Assembly: GCF_021227995.1 (NCBI RefSeq) | Contig: NZ_CP089301.1 | Span: 1,922,001-1,986,000, forward strand | Reading direction: 5' to 3' | Length of the DNA stretch: 64,000 nucleotides | Source of the DNA: Novosphingobium kaempferiae | Lineage (GTDB): Bacteria; Pseudomonadota; Alphaproteobacteria; Sphingomonadales; Sphingomonadaceae | Shown here: positions 9,007 to 21,634 of the stretch, in pieces | Layout: every line of letters starts with the position of its first letter | How positions within the stretch are numbered: the stretch's first letter is position 1 | Notes under the pieces: model-generated | What the model was told of the DNA's origin: nothing | Databases searched by the model: none | The model's input: the letters and a program-made list of their open reading frames with translations, nothing else | Translations under genes and position numbers: made by a program

Positions 9007-9146
9007 GATGGCAGGCATCCCGTTCACGACCGCCCGCTCTGGACGATCGGCATGACGCCTATCTAGGCCACCTGGTTGAGCGGGATTAGCGCCCTGCCAA
9101 GCAATGAACTGATGAATGCAGCTCAACAGCGTGATAGGCTGAGCCG

Positions 9147-10064
9147 ATGCAGATCAGTCGTACCGACCTCGCCGATTTTCTCTACTTTCTCGCCATTGCA
9201 CGCCATGCCAATTTCCGGCGAGCGGCCTTGGAAATGGGCGTAACGACCTCTGCGCTGAGCCACGCCATCTCCGGACTGGAGGCGCGGCGCGGCGTGCGAT
9301 TATTGAACAGAACCACAAGAAGCGTGACGCTTACCGCCGCCGGCGAGGAACTTCGGGCGTCGATCGAGGGCCCATTGCAGACCGTCAGCGATGCAGCAGA
9401 AAATCTCAACCGGTTTCGCGATACGCCGACCGGCCGGGTCAGGATCAACGTCCTCGAAGATGCAGTGCCGCTTCTGCTCGGGCCTGTGATGCCCATCTTC
9501 GTCGAGCGCTATCCGGAGGTGGAGGTCGACATCAGCGTCAGCAATCGGCTGATCGATGTGATCGCCGGCGGCTTCGACGCCGGCATACGGTACGGCGGCA
9601 CGGTGCCGGAAGACATGATCGCACAGCGTCTCTCATCGGACATCCGCTGGGTCGCAGCGGCATCCCCGGCCTACCTCGAACGCTTCGGCACGCCGGTCGT
9701 CCCGCAAGACCTCCAAAATCATCGCTGTATCCGCATCCGTCTGGGCAACGATCAAGTGTACGACTGGGAGTTCGAGCGCGGCGAGGAGACAGTCTCCGTC
9801 ACGATGCCAGGACCCTTGACCGTTGACAGTAGCCACCCCGCTCTGAGTTTCGGCCTAGGAGGGGTCGGCATCATCTACGGTGCGGAACCGATATTGAGGC
9901 CTCATTTACAATGTGGCGCACTGCAACTCGTCCTGGACGATTGGGCGTCCATGGGCGAAGGATTTCATGCATACTATTCAGGACGGCGACAAGTGCCGAC
10001 CGCCTTGCGACTTCTTATTGATCTCATTCGAGAATTAGATCCTCTGCACAGAACGAACCGATAG
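9147..10064 (+). CDS. LysR-family transcriptional regulator
   Basis: A 305-residue LTTR with the N-terminal helix-turn-helix (FLYFLAIARHANFRRAALEM, then TTSALSHAISGLEARRGVRL) and a C-terminal effector domain (VEVDISVSNRLIDVIAGGFD, AGIRYGG). It faces away from the cupin-tautomerase-SDR-CMD-ABM run, with about 140 bases between, and most probably controls it in response to a substrate or oxidant. The 3' side leads into a region of dead genes. Confidence 0.92.
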   Translation: MQISRTDLADFLYFLAIARHANFRRAALEMGVTTSALSHAISGLEARRGVRLLNRTTRSVTLTAAGEELRASIEGPLQTVSDAAENLNRFRDTPTGRVRINVLEDAVPLLLGPVMPIFVERYPEVEVDISVSNRLIDVIAGGFDAGIRYGGTVPEDMIAQRLSSDIRWVAAASPAYLERFGTPVVPQDLQNHRCIRIRLGNDQVYDWEFERGEETVSVTMPGPLTVDSSHPALSFGLGGVGIIYGAEPILRPHLQCGALQLVLDDWASMGEGFHAYYSGRRQVPTALRLLIDLIRELDPLHRTNR

Positions 10065-10242
10065 ATGTAACCGTATTTGGAATGACGCCGACTTCTGATC
10101 TGGCGGGATGATGCGGGCATAGCTTGGCCTGATATCCAGTTCGTCCCGACGGCAGCTTTTGGCACTGTTGTGAGTGCGATAAAATGGATGGAAGGGGCGC
10201 ATTACTGTCTCGCCATCACGCTGATGTACCAACAACTGCCAG

Positions 10243-10530
10243 CTACCTAAACTCCATCGCCTTGAATTCACGATGGGTGACCCGATGACAGTTCGCGCAA
10301 AGGCACTGCAACTCCTCAAGCCTAGTTCGATGGCCGCCTTCCATTTCGGCGACCTGCATATCAGCGGTGACGAATCTCGATGCAAGCTTCACCCATCTCC
10401 GAGCCGAATGTTTTGACAGGATTCATCCCGCAACGTTCACAATAGAGCCGCCCGTGAGAAGCGCGAAACTGATCGCGCTTGGCGGCGGCTAGCCCGGTGC
10501 CGCGCTCTCGACCTAAATGGGTAACCAACT
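10243..10530 (-). pseudogene. HNH endonuclease remnant
   Basis: Minus-strand reading gives the start of an HNH domain (GRLYCERCGMNPVKTFGSEM, then GEACIEIRHR), a TGA at 10361-10363, and after a frame change the conserved end VAEMEGGHRTRLEELQCLCA, NCHRVTHREFKAM. The CxxC and CANCH zinc/catalytic parts are both recognisable, as in McrA-like HNH proteins, but they lie in different frames and no intact start is seen. It therefore cannot make the nuclease. Family assignment is from recalled motifs. Confidence 0.7.
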
Positions 10531-10589
10531 TGGGCCGCCCTTCAGTTCAAGCGCGATCTTCATCCGGAAGGTCGAAAGGTTTGTTCGGA

Positions 10590-10955
10590 TCAGCCGCGCC
10601 CCTGCGCACGATCATATAGCCGTTGGCGCATCACCCGGAAGCAGAGCATGTTGTCGCCAGCGGTGAAATTTTCCGGCCCCACCTCAAACCCGAGCGCTTC
10701 GGTCGCTGCGACCCCGAAGACCGCCTTTGGGGGCATTGCCTCGGCCAGCAGTCGCTTCAGCTTAGCGTTCTCGTCCTCGAGCGCGCGCAACCGCTTGGCC
10801 TTCGAGACCTTCAGACTGCCATACCTGGCCTTCCTGTTGTAGATCGTCGCTTCCGACACGTCGTGGCGACGAGCCAGGTCGGCAGTCTTCGCGCCAGCCT
10901 CCCGCTACTTCAGCACGCCGATGATCTGCTCTTACGTGAACCTTGCTCGCTTCAT
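10590..10955 (-). pseudogene. IS3-family transposase orfA remnant
   Basis: From ATG at 10955 the frame reads MKRARFT, stop (TAA, 10932-10934), EQIIGVLK, stop (TAG, 10905-10907), then AGAKTADLARRHDVSEATIY and KAKRLRALEDENAKLKRLLA, an unmistakable IS3/IS407-group OrfA helix-turn-helix and leucine zipper. After about residue 75 the text departs from the family, and there is no orfB, so only the left part of the element is left. Two nonsense codons plus the 3' loss make it inactive. Confidence 0.82.
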
Positions 10956-11299
10956 TCGTCCGTCCTTCCATCACGGCAGACTCCAATCAAGCTTGGAGGA
11001 ATATCCGGGGGCACGTCAGCCCGTATGAAAACTCCTTCGAGGCCGATCTAATCTTCTCCGCAAAATTACCATAATGATCCAAATTGAAGTACGTATTAAT
11101 ACCGAATTATATTAAAAATTCTGACGATAACCTTAACTTTCATCTTAAAAATCGTCAAAATATAATCGCAAATCGATGCTTATAACTCCGCAATTGAGCG
11201 ACGCATTATTGACCGTCACCCCACTTATATTAACATGCCGTCAACCAAGATGCAGCCGGCCATCCAGCGCTATGCCTGCATCTTTCAGACGGGTGGACC
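10956..11299. other. AT-rich intergenic stretch upstream of sugar transferase
   Basis: No gene seen. The first 80 bases look like the left flank of the IS3 remnant. From about 11045 to 11250 the base composition turns AT-rich, unlike the rest of the window, which may mark imported DNA or a regulated promoter. No specific operator was recognised. Confidence 0.45.
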
Positions 11300-12097
11300 A
11301 TGGAAGCTCTCTCGACTTTCAGAGATACGGCGCAGCACGAGCCGTCCAGTATCTTTCCGGTAGACGCCGGGCTTATAAACCGACAAATCCTGCCAAGTCC
11401 GAAACCTGTTCATTGGGTGGCTGATGCCAAGCCTTTTCTCCCACGCTTTACCGAGGCCACCTGTTCTCACTCTCCGCTGATCGGCCAACATTCCGTCACC
11501 GGGCGAGTTTTCGATGTGGCGATATCATTGCTGGCGATCCTCATCTTCCTGCCGTTTCTGGTGCTTACGACACTGGCGATCAAGCTTTCGGCACCCGGCC
11601 CGGTTCTTTTCGTCCAGTCACGCATCGGGCGAGACGGCAAACCGTTCCCCTGCCTGAAGTTCCGCACGATGGTGGTGAATTCGCAGGATGTCCTGACCGA
11701 ACTCCTCGCCCAATCACCTGATGCGCGCGCAGAATGGGAGCGTGATCAGAAATTGCGGAACGATCCCCGTATCACGGGAATTGGCTCGATCTTGCGCAAA
11801 AGCAGCCTCGATGAGTTGCCTCAGTTGTTTAACATCCTCGCCGGACATATGAGCGTCGTTGGCCCACGACCTATCATCGAGACGGAGATCATACGCTACG
11901 GCAGCAGGTTTGCGGCTTATTGTTCCGTTCGTCCCGGGCTTACAGGGCTTTGGCAGGTAAGTGGTCGCAACGAGATAGCATACGATACCCGTATCCGGCT
12001 CGACGCACGGTACGCCCTGCGAAAATCGACGCTTTATGACATCGGAATTTGCCTCCGGACCGTCCCCGCAGTCCTCGCATCAAGAGGAGTCTATTGA
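11300..12097 (+). CDS. Exopolysaccharide-type sugar transferase (polyprenyl-phosphate hexose-1-P transferase family)
   Basis: A 265-residue bacterial sugar transferase. Residues about 70-95 form the single membrane anchor (RVFDVAISLLAILIFLPFLV), followed by the catalytic domain: GPVLFVQSRIGRDGKPF, CLKFRTMVVNSQD, ILRKSSLDELPQLFNILAGH, MSVVGPRPI and RPGLTGLWQVSGRNEI. This matches ExoY/UndP-Gal-type enzymes that put the first sugar on the lipid carrier at the inner membrane. No polysaccharide genes surround it; it is an orphan. Its end overlaps glgX, on the other strand, by 7 bases. Low-GC upstream DNA and the neighbouring dead mobile genes suggest it was acquired. Confidence 0.9.
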   Translation: MEALSTFRDTAQHEPSSIFPVDAGLINRQILPSPKPVHWVADAKPFLPRFTEATCSHSPLIGQHSVTGRVFDVAISLLAILIFLPFLVLTTLAIKLSAPGPVLFVQSRIGRDGKPFPCLKFRTMVVNSQDVLTELLAQSPDARAEWERDQKLRNDPRITGIGSILRKSSLDELPQLFNILAGHMSVVGPRPIIETEIIRYGSRFAAYCSVRPGLTGLWQVSGRNEIAYDTRIRLDARYALRKSTLYDIGICLRTVPAVLASRGVY

Positions 12098-13905
12098 GCG
12101 GATGCTTCGTACAGGATTGCCACCGTTCGCGCTGCACGGTCTATATCAATGGCGAAACTTGTACCTTCGCTGCAAGCCTTGCAACGGAGCCAGTCCGCGT
12201 GGGGGGATTCCCAATCCCCTACCGTCATGAGGTGCTCTTCCCGTGTCAACCATGTCATCGGTTCGGGAAAGCGCGCGTGGAACGACAAATGTGCTGCGCG
12301 CGCGGCCGCCAGCGCAAAGACGTGACTTTCCAGTTCGCGATCGCGAACTTCCCAATCAACCCACCCTGTCGCGTTGTCCTGACAATAGGCGTTGTTATTG
12401 CCCAACTGAGTGCGTCCAAACTCGTCGCCTGCGGTCAACATGATAATGCCCGTTGAGGCAAACAGCGTGCCAAGCAACGCCTTAAGGTCAGCAAGACGTT
12501 TTTCCTTTACCCCGGCATCCCCGCTTTCCCCTTCAACACCGTTGTTCCAGCTGAAGTTCTCACCATGACCATCGCGATTTTCTTCACCATTGGCCAAATT
12601 GTGACGATTTGCGTAGGCGACTGTATCGGCCAACGTGAAACCATCGTGCGCAGCCAGAAAGTTGACCGAGCGGCACCCATTCGCATCCTGCAGCCCGAAC
12701 AAGTCTGTGGAACCCGCTAGTCGCGTCGCCAGAGTACCGATATTCCCCTCGCCCTTCCAGAAGCGGCGAACATCGTCGCGAAAACGGTCGTTCCATTCCA
12801 GCCAGTTCGGCGGGAAGTGACCTAATTGATAGCCGCCGGGGCCGATGTCCCAAGGCTCCGCAATAAGGATGCGATCAGCAAGCACCGGATCGTTCGCGAT
12901 CTCGGCAAAAATCGGCGCGGCAGGATCGAAACCCGGGCCTCGTGCCATTATCGGCGCGAGATCGAAGCGAAAGCCGTCGATCCCGCACTGTGTCACGAAA
13001 TGGCGCATTGCATCGAGTGCCAAACGGCGGACTGCGGGGTTCGCAAAATCAAGCGTATTGCCGCAACCTGTGTCGTTGATGAGCGCGCCATCGGGCGCGT
13101 GCGCATAAGCCTCATTATCCAGCCCGCGGAGGGAAACTACACCGCCCAATTGGTCGCTCTCGCCGGAATGGTTGAACACGACATCGAGCAGCACGCCGAT
13201 ACCTGCGGCATGAAGAGCGGCAACGGCATCGCGCAGCTCCGTGATCCCGCCGGGGCAGAGCCCGGGATCGAGCGCCATCATCGCGACCGGGTTGTACCCC
13301 CATGCATTGACCAGACCGAGCGGCGGCAGATGGCGCTCATCTATCCAGGCAACGATCGGCATCAGTTCGATGGCCGTGATATGCAGGTTGCGCAGGTGCG
13401 TCAGCACCGCAGGGTGCGCCAGTGCCGCAATAGTGCCGCGCAGATCTTCGGGCACTTCGGGATGGAGCATGGTGAAAGCGCGGACATTGACCTCGTAGAT
13501 AAGCCCGCCCCGCTCAAAGCGGGGAGGCTCCGGAGACAGAGGAACCGTCTGATCCGGAACAATAGCACGCGGTACGATGCCGGCGGTATCCGCCCCGAAC
13601 TCGGCCAGGCGCGGGTTCTGGATGAAGCGGCGGTCGAGTTCTACGGCGTAGGGATCGACCAACAGTTTCGACGGGTCGAACCAGCGGCCGCGTTGAGGTG
13701 TCCATTCGCCTGTCGCGCGGTAACCGTAGCGGGCACCGGCGAGGTTGCCGGGCAGTGCAAGCGACCATTCAGGACCGCTGCGCTCCATCGCATGTCGAGT
13801 TTCGACATCGCCGTCGAACAGGCACAGCCACACCGTGTCCGCATGGGGTGAGCGCACGGCGAAGCGGGTTTCTTCCTCTCCAACCCATGCGCCGAGCATC
13901 GTCAT
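12091..13905 (-). CDS. glgX: Glycogen debranching enzyme (limit-dextrin alpha-1,6-glucohydrolase)
   Basis: A 604-residue GH13_11 enzyme that removes the short alpha-1,6 branches left by glycogen phosphorylase. An N-terminal CBM48-like domain (MLGAWVGEEETRFAVRSPHA) is followed by the barrel: LLDVVFNHSG, GFRFDLAPIMARG with the nucleophile Asp, ILIAEPWDIG with the acid Glu, and NFLAAHDGFTLADTV. The end region (GDEFGRTQLGNNNAYCQDN) is typical of GlgX. Slightly shorter than the usual 650-700 residues. The start ATG overlaps the glgA stop (ATGA) and gives the expected N-terminus. Last gene of the glycogen operon. Confidence 0.93.
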   Translation of the reverse strand: MTMLGAWVGEEETRFAVRSPHADTVWLCLFDGDVETRHAMERSGPEWSLALPGNLAGARYGYRATGEWTPQRGRWFDPSKLLVDPYAVELDRRFIQNPRLAEFGADTAGIVPRAIVPDQTVPLSPEPPRFERGGLIYEVNVRAFTMLHPEVPEDLRGTIAALAHPAVLTHLRNLHITAIELMPIVAWIDERHLPPLGLVNAWGYNPVAMMALDPGLCPGGITELRDAVAALHAAGIGVLLDVVFNHSGESDQLGGVVSLRGLDNEAYAHAPDGALINDTGCGNTLDFANPAVRRLALDAMRHFVTQCGIDGFRFDLAPIMARGPGFDPAAPIFAEIANDPVLADRILIAEPWDIGPGGYQLGHFPPNWLEWNDRFRDDVRRFWKGEGNIGTLATRLAGSTDLFGLQDANGCRSVNFLAAHDGFTLADTVAYANRHNLANGEENRDGHGENFSWNNGVEGESGDAGVKEKRLADLKALLGTLFASTGIIMLTAGDEFGRTQLGNNNAYCQDNATGWVDWEVRDRELESHVFALAAARAAHLSFHARFPEPMTWLTREEHLMTVGDWESPHADWLRCKACSEGTSFAIDIDRAARTVAILYEASAQ

Positions 13906-15365
13906 GCCGTTAACGTCGCATAGAGATCGGCGTAGGCCTTGCCGCTCGCGGTCCATGAGAAGTCGCAGCGCATCGCGTTCTTCTGGATGTGCTCCCAGAC
14001 GACCGGTTGCGCGTGAAGTTGGACGGTACGGGTAATCGCGGCTGCGAGAGCGTCGTAGTTCACGCCGTCGAACTGGATACCCGTAGCGCAATTGGCGGCC
14101 AAGGCGGCCGGATTCGCGTCGATCACGGTGTCAGCAAGGCCGCCTGTGCGCGACACTACAGGCAGGCAACCGTAGGCAAGGCCGTAGAGTTGGGTCAGGC
14201 CGCAGGGCTCGAAGCGGGAGGGTATGAGGATGGCGTCGCCGCCAGCCTGCATACGGTGGGACAGGGCCTCGTCGTAGCCTATGCGGATGCCGACGCGACC
14301 GGGGTGGCGCGACGCACCTTCGATCAGCGCGCGTTCCAGTGCGGCATCGCCGGAGCCCAATAAGGCCAGTCTTCCGCCGATTCCGACAAGGTGGTCCAGC
14401 ACTTCGGGGAGGACGTCCATGCCTTTCTGCCAGGTCAGGCGGGTGATGACGATGAAGATCGGGCCGTCGCCTTCGTCGAGGCCGAACTCGGTCTCCAGCG
14501 CACGCTTGTTGGCGCGGCGCTTGTCGAGAGAACGGTGCGAATAGCGTGCGGCCAGCGCCGCATCAGCGGCCGGGTTCCAGACATCGGCGTCGATCCCGTT
14601 GAGGATTCCATATACAGCGTCACCGCGCTCGACGATCAGGCCTTCGAGGCCCATGCCAAACGCTTCCGAGCGGATTTCCCGCGCATACGTTGGGCTGACA
14701 GTGGTGATTGCATCGGCGCTGGACAGCCCTGCCTTCAGCATGCCGATACCGCCGTGATACTCCACCCCGTCGAGGGTCCAGGCACTTTCCGGCAAGCCGA
14801 GACGGAGGAACACCTCGGGTCCGAACCAGCCCTGAAATGCCATGTTGTGAATAGTGATGACGGACGGCGTCCGGGTCGCGCCGAAGGGAGCATAGCGCAA
14901 GTAGGCAGGTGCCAGCGCCGCCTGCCAGTCATGCGCATGGACGAGGTCGAAGCCCTGCGGCTTGCCGCGCTTCACCATGGCCCCGCCCGCAAGGTCCGCC
15001 GCGGCGCGTCCCAGCGCGGCGAAGCGCTGCCAGTTGTCGGCCCAGTCGAGCCCGGCCGCATCGGTGTAGGGCGCGCCTTCGCGGGCGTAGAGGGCTGGTG
15101 CATCGACCACCAGCAGCGGATGACCGTCCGGCAGCGTGCCTGCAAGCAGTCGTGCCGGAGTGCCGAGCAGCGAATCCCATGTGTGAACCACCTTCGGCTT
15201 GCGACCGAGCGCGGAGATGACGGAAGGATAGCCGGGCAGCAGCGTGGTCGTCTCCACACCATGCGGAGCAAGCGCGCCCGGCAGCGCGCCCACGACATCG
15301 GCAAGGCCACCGGTCTTGACCAGCGGCACCGCTTCCGAGGCGACCGAGAGAACCTTCAACGTCAT
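13902..15365 (-). CDS. glgA: Glycogen synthase (ADP-glucose type)
   Basis: A 487-residue GT5 glucosyltransferase that extends alpha-1,4 chains from ADP-glucose. The N-terminal substrate motif KTGGLADVVGALP is at residues 17-29, and the C-terminal half has the IPSRFEPCGLTQLYGLAYGC and SRTGGLADTVID segments with the catalytic Glu and nucleotide-binding residues. Length is normal for bacterial GlgA. It lies 7 bases after glgC and overlaps glgX. Confidence 0.96.
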   Translation of the reverse strand: MTLKVLSVASEAVPLVKTGGLADVVGALPGALAPHGVETTTLLPGYPSVISALGRKPKVVHTWDSLLGTPARLLAGTLPDGHPLLVVDAPALYAREGAPYTDAAGLDWADNWQRFAALGRAAADLAGGAMVKRGKPQGFDLVHAHDWQAALAPAYLRYAPFGATRTPSVITIHNMAFQGWFGPEVFLRLGLPESAWTLDGVEYHGGIGMLKAGLSSADAITTVSPTYAREIRSEAFGMGLEGLIVERGDAVYGILNGIDADVWNPAADAALAARYSHRSLDKRRANKRALETEFGLDEGDGPIFIVITRLTWQKGMDVLPEVLDHLVGIGGRLALLGSGDAALERALIEGASRHPGRVGIRIGYDEALSHRMQAGGDAILIPSRFEPCGLTQLYGLAYGCLPVVSRTGGLADTVIDANPAALAANCATGIQFDGVNYDALAAAITRTVQLHAQPVVWEHIQKNAMRCDFSWTASGKAYADLYATLTA

Positions 15366-15372
15366 AGGAGCC

Positions 15373-16635
15373 TCATAAGCCCAGCCGGTCGATCATCGGT
15401 TTGGTGATCAAACACACGCCGTTGTCGGTGCGGCGGAAGCGGCGGGCGTCGAGTTCGGGGTCTTCACCGACGACGAGGCCTTCGGGAATGCGCACGCCGG
15501 AATCGACGATGACACGCTTGAGGCGGGCGCTGCGGCCGATGTTGCAGTAGGGGAGGATCACCCCCTCCTCCACGCTGGAGAAGCTGCCCATCTTGACGCC
15601 CGTCATCAGCAGCGATCGCTTGGCGAGCGCGCCCGAGACGATGCAGTCGTTCGAGATCAGCGAGGAGATCGCATGGCCGCGCCGCCCCTCCTCGTCATGG
15701 ACGAACTTGGCGGGAGCGGCCACGACCGCATCCGACCAGATCGGCCATTCGCGGTCATACATGTCGAGCTGCGGAACGGTGTCGGTCAGGTCGAGGTTCG
15801 CATCGAAATAGGCGTCGAGCGTGCCCGCATCGCGCCAGTATTCCTCGATCTCCTCGGCCGCGCGGATACAGCTGTCGGAGAAACGGTGCGCCTGCGCATG
15901 GCCGTGCTTGACGATGTAGGGGATGATGTCCCCGCCGAAGTCGCGCTTGCTGTCGGGATCGGCGGCGTCGCGGCGCAGCTGGTCGAACAGGAAATCGGTG
16001 TTGAAGACGTAGATGCCCATGGAGGCGAGCGCCATATGTTCCTGACCCGGGATTCCCGGCGGGTTGGCGGGCTTTTCGACGAAGGCAGTGATGCGATCTG
16101 TCGCGTCGACGTGCATCACGCCGAACTCTGTCGCGTCCATGCGCGGCACCACGAGACAACCCACGGTCACGTCGGCGCCCGAGTTGACGTGCTGCTGCAG
16201 CATCCGCTCGTAGTCCATCTTGTAGACGTGATCGCCTGCAAGGATGACCATGTACTTGGGATCGTGCGGCTGGATGATGTCGATGTTCTGGTACACCGCA
16301 TCCGCCGTGCCCTCGTACCACAGCAGTTCGGAAATGCGCTGGCTGGCGGGCAGGATGTCGAAGCTTTCGTTACGCTCGGGCCTCATGAAGTTCCACGCCC
16401 GCTGCATGTGGCGGATCAGGCTATGCGCCTTGTACTGAGTGGCGACGCCGATGCGGCGGATGCCCGAGTTGATCGCGTTCGACAGCGCAAAGTCGATGAT
16501 GCGCGCCTTGCCGCCGAAATAGACGGCGGGCTTGGCGCGGTTGTCCGTCAGCTCCCTGAGGCGACTGCCTCGGCCACCGGCCAGAACATAAGCCATGGCG
16601 TCGCGCGCTAGCGGGGCGCCGGAAGCTGGTCTCAT
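15373..16635 (-). CDS. glgC: Glucose-1-phosphate adenylyltransferase
   Basis: A 420-residue ADP-glucose pyrophosphorylase, the committing and usually allosterically controlled step of glycogen synthesis. Visible: [20 protein letters not shown] (nucleotide binding), [20 protein letters not shown], the glucose-1-phosphate site [10 protein letters not shown], and the C-terminal left-handed beta-helix ([20 protein letters not shown]). The ATG at 16635 has an excellent GGAGAG ribosome site. An upstream in-frame ATG at 16665 lies inside the palindromic repeat and is rejected. The repeat separates this gene from glgB by 126 bases. Confidence 0.96.
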   Translation of the reverse strand: MRPASGAPLARDAMAYVLAGGRGSRLRELTDNRAKPAVYFGGKARIIDFALSNAINSGIRRIGVATQYKAHSLIRHMQRAWNFMRPERNESFDILPASQRISELLWYEGTADAVYQNIDIIQPHDPKYMVILAGDHVYKMDYERMLQQHVNSGADVTVGCLVVPRMDATEFGVMHVDATDRITAFVEKPANPPGIPGQEHMALASMGIYVFNTDFLFDQLRRDAADPDSKRDFGGDIIPYIVKHGHAQAHRFSDSCIRAAEEIEEYWRDAGTLDAYFDANLDLTDTVPQLDMYDREWPIWSDAVVAAPAKFVHDEEGRRGHAISSLISNDCIVSGALAKRSLLMTGVKMGSFSSVEEGVILPYCNIGRSARLKRVIVDSGVRIPEGLVVGEDPELDARRFRRTDNGVCLITKPMIDRLGL

Positions 16636-16660
16636 CGGGTATCTCTCCGTTCTTATGTTC

Positions 16661-16735
16661 GTCATTGCGAGCGTAGCGAAGCAATCCAGCGTGGTCAGCC
16701 AATGCTCTGGATTGCTTCGCTACGCTCGCAATGAC
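16661..16735. repeat. REP-like palindrome, copy 1
   Basis: Two 28-base arms starting GTCATTGCGAGCGTAGCGAA are exact inverted copies separated by about 19 bases, so the transcript can form a long hairpin. It lies between glgB and glgC, inside the operon. Copies 2 (25999) and 3 (28159) have the same arms with one base changed (GCGTAG to GCGCAG). It may protect upstream mRNA or attenuate read-through. Confidence 0.9.
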
Positions 16736-16761
16736 GATATGGGGTTGTCAAAGAATTCGTC

Positions 16762-18932
16762 CTAACCGGCGTATTCGAGCATGATCGTGGCGAGCGGCGG
16801 CAGCGTGACGGTCGCGTGCCCGTCCAACACCTTCACCTGCCCAAGGTTGCCCTTGCCGGTGCCGCCATAATGCACGGAATCGCTGTTCAGGATCTCGTTC
16901 CACTTGCCGTCGATCGGCAGCGGCACCTCGTACCCCGTGCGCATGGCGGGCGTCATGTTCGCGATCACTGCCACCGGAGCGGCGCCGGGCGCCTTCCGCA
17001 GCCAGGCGAAGACGCAGTTCTCCGTGTCGTCGACCACCAGCCACTCGAAGCCACCGGCATCGCAGTCGCCCGCATGAAGCGCCCGCTTAGTGCGGTAGAG
17101 GCGGTTCAAATCCTTGACCAGATTGCGCACGCCCTCATGCGAAGGCGCATCTCGCAGTTCCCAGTCGAGCGCGCGATCCTCGCTCCATTCGCGGCGCTGG
17201 GCGAACTCCTGTCCCATGAACAGCAGCTTCTTGCCGGGGTAGCCCCACATGAACGCGTAGTAGGCACGCAGGTTGGCGAACTTCTGCCAGTCGTCCCCGC
17301 TCATCTTGCCGAGCAGCGAACCCTTGCCGTGGACCACCTCGTCATGGCTCAGCGGCAGGACGTAGTTCTCCGAGAAGGCGTACATCAGGCCGAAGGTCAG
17401 GTCGTCATGGTGATAGCGCCGATGCACCGGATCGCGCGCCATGTAGCGCAGCGTGTCGTGCATGAAGCCCATGTTCCACTTGAACCCGAAGCCCAGCGCC
17501 GTCTCGCGCCCCTTGCCGTCACCTTCGTAGGCGGGCTGGGTGACGCCGGGCCATGCGGTCGATTCCTCGGCTATGGTCATGAAGCCGGGGTGCGCCGCAT
17601 AGAGCGCGCGGTTGGTCTGGCGCATGAACTCCACCGCCTCCCAGTTCTCGCGCCCGCCTTCCTGGTTGGGGATCCACTCGCCCGCCTTGCGCGAGTAATC
17701 GCGGTACAGCATCGAGGCGACGGCATCCACGCGCAGCCCGTCTACGTGGTAGCGTTCAGCCCAGAACAACGCGTTGTTGACGAGGTAGCTCTGCACCTCC
17801 CGCCGCCCGAAGTTGTAGATCAGCGTGCCCCAGTCCGGCTGCTGGCCCATTCGGGGGTCGGCGTGTTCATAGAGCGCGGTGCCATCGAAGCGGACGAGGC
17901 CGTGCTCGTCCTTGGGGAAGTGCGCTGGCACCCAGTCGAGCAGGACGCCGATGCCCGCCCGGTGCGCACCGTCGACGAAGCGCGCGAAGCCCGCAGGCTC
18001 CCCGAAGCGCGATGACGGGGCATAGAGCCCGGTCGTCTGGTAGCCCCACGAAGGATCGTAGGGGTGTTCGCTGATCGGCAGGAACTCGATATGGGTGAAC
18101 CCCATCTCGACCACATAGGGGATCAGTTCGTCCGCCAGCGCGTCCCAGTCGAGGAACCAGTTCCAGCGGTCCCGCTTCCACGATCCGGCGTGGACCTCGT
18201 AGATCGAGACCGGCACCTTGCGCGCATCGACCGAAGCCCAGTGATCGAGGTGCGCCTCGTCGCCCCAGTCCAGCTTGGCGGGGACGGCGGTGACGGAGGC
18301 GTTGTCAGGCCGGATTTCCGACATGAAGGCGAAGGGGTCGGCCTTGAGCGGCTGCACCGCGCCGTCCGCACCGACGATATGGTACTTGTAGGCCCGATAG
18401 TCGCCGATGTCGGGGATGAAGATTTCCCACACGCCGATGTCAGCGCGGCTGCGCATGACGTGGCGGCGTGCGTCCCAGTCGTTGAAGTCGCCCACGACGC
18501 TGACCTGCCGGGCATTGGGCGCCCAGACGGCGAAGTGGACACCCTGCGCGCCCTCATGCTCGATCAGGTGCGCGCCGAGCTTGTCGAACAGGCGCATATG
18601 CGTGCCCTGCGCGATCAGCAGGTCGTCCACCGGGCCGAGCACCGGGCCGAAGGTATACGGGTCGGTAACCAGCCAGTCGTGTTCCTGCGACGTGCAGCGG
18701 TAGCGGATCGGCTGCGGCTTTATCCGCAGCCGCCCTTCGAACAGGTAGCGATCATCGACCTTTTCGAGCGTTCCGAGCCAGTGCCCGTCGAGGCTGAACG
18801 CCTCGACTTCGTCGGCGCCGGGAAGAATGGCCCTGAGGTGCGTACCGTCAGGGCCGGCATGGGTTCCAAGAAGCGAAAACGGGTCCGCGTGAGTGCCTTG
18901 AAGCAGAGAATCGAGAGCGCTTTGCGGTGGCT

Positions 18933-18936
<4 letters not shown>
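16762..18936 (-). CDS. glgB: 1,4-alpha-glucan branching enzyme
   Basis: A 724-residue GH13 branching enzyme with two N-terminal CBM48/N domains (PFSLLGTHAGPDGTHLRAIL; VHFAVWAPNARQVSVVGDFN), then the barrel: HIEFLPISEHPYDPSWGYQT, GLRVDAVASMLYRDYSRK with the nucleophile Asp, IAEESTAWPGVTQP with the acid Glu, and LPLSHDEVVHGKGSLLGKM. A C-terminal all-beta domain ends at the stop. Normal length for GlgB. Its start overlaps the glgP stop by 4 bases (ATGA). It transfers chain segments to make the alpha-1,6 branches. Confidence 0.97.
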
Positions 18937-21377
<2,441 letters not shown>

Positions 21378-21574
21378 GAGAGCACTCCTTAGCAGGCCGC
21401 CCGGACGCGCCGATTCAGCTCGACGGGACAGGCCGGTTAATGCCAGGACGGGGGCGATTTCCCCCTCCCCCTTCCTAGGGAGATATGGCTAGCACAGGAC
21501 TGCGTTGCGGCAAGATAGATTGTGCAGTGCGGCAATCAAATTCGTCACCGGGCCGGTTTCATTCCTGACGGCCA

Positions 21575-21608
21575 CAAAAAAAGCCGGAGCCGCGCGAACG
21601 GCCCCGGC
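21575..21608 (-). terminator. Rho-independent terminator after RraA-family gene
   Basis: On the minus strand a GC-rich stem (GCCGGGGCC...GGCTCCGGC, loop GTTCGCGC) is followed directly by eight T. It lies 27 bases past the stop of the gene ending at 21635 and keeps that cluster separate from glgP. Confidence 0.85.
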
Positions 21609-21634
21609 CTCCCTGCATGGAACGTCCCGAACCG

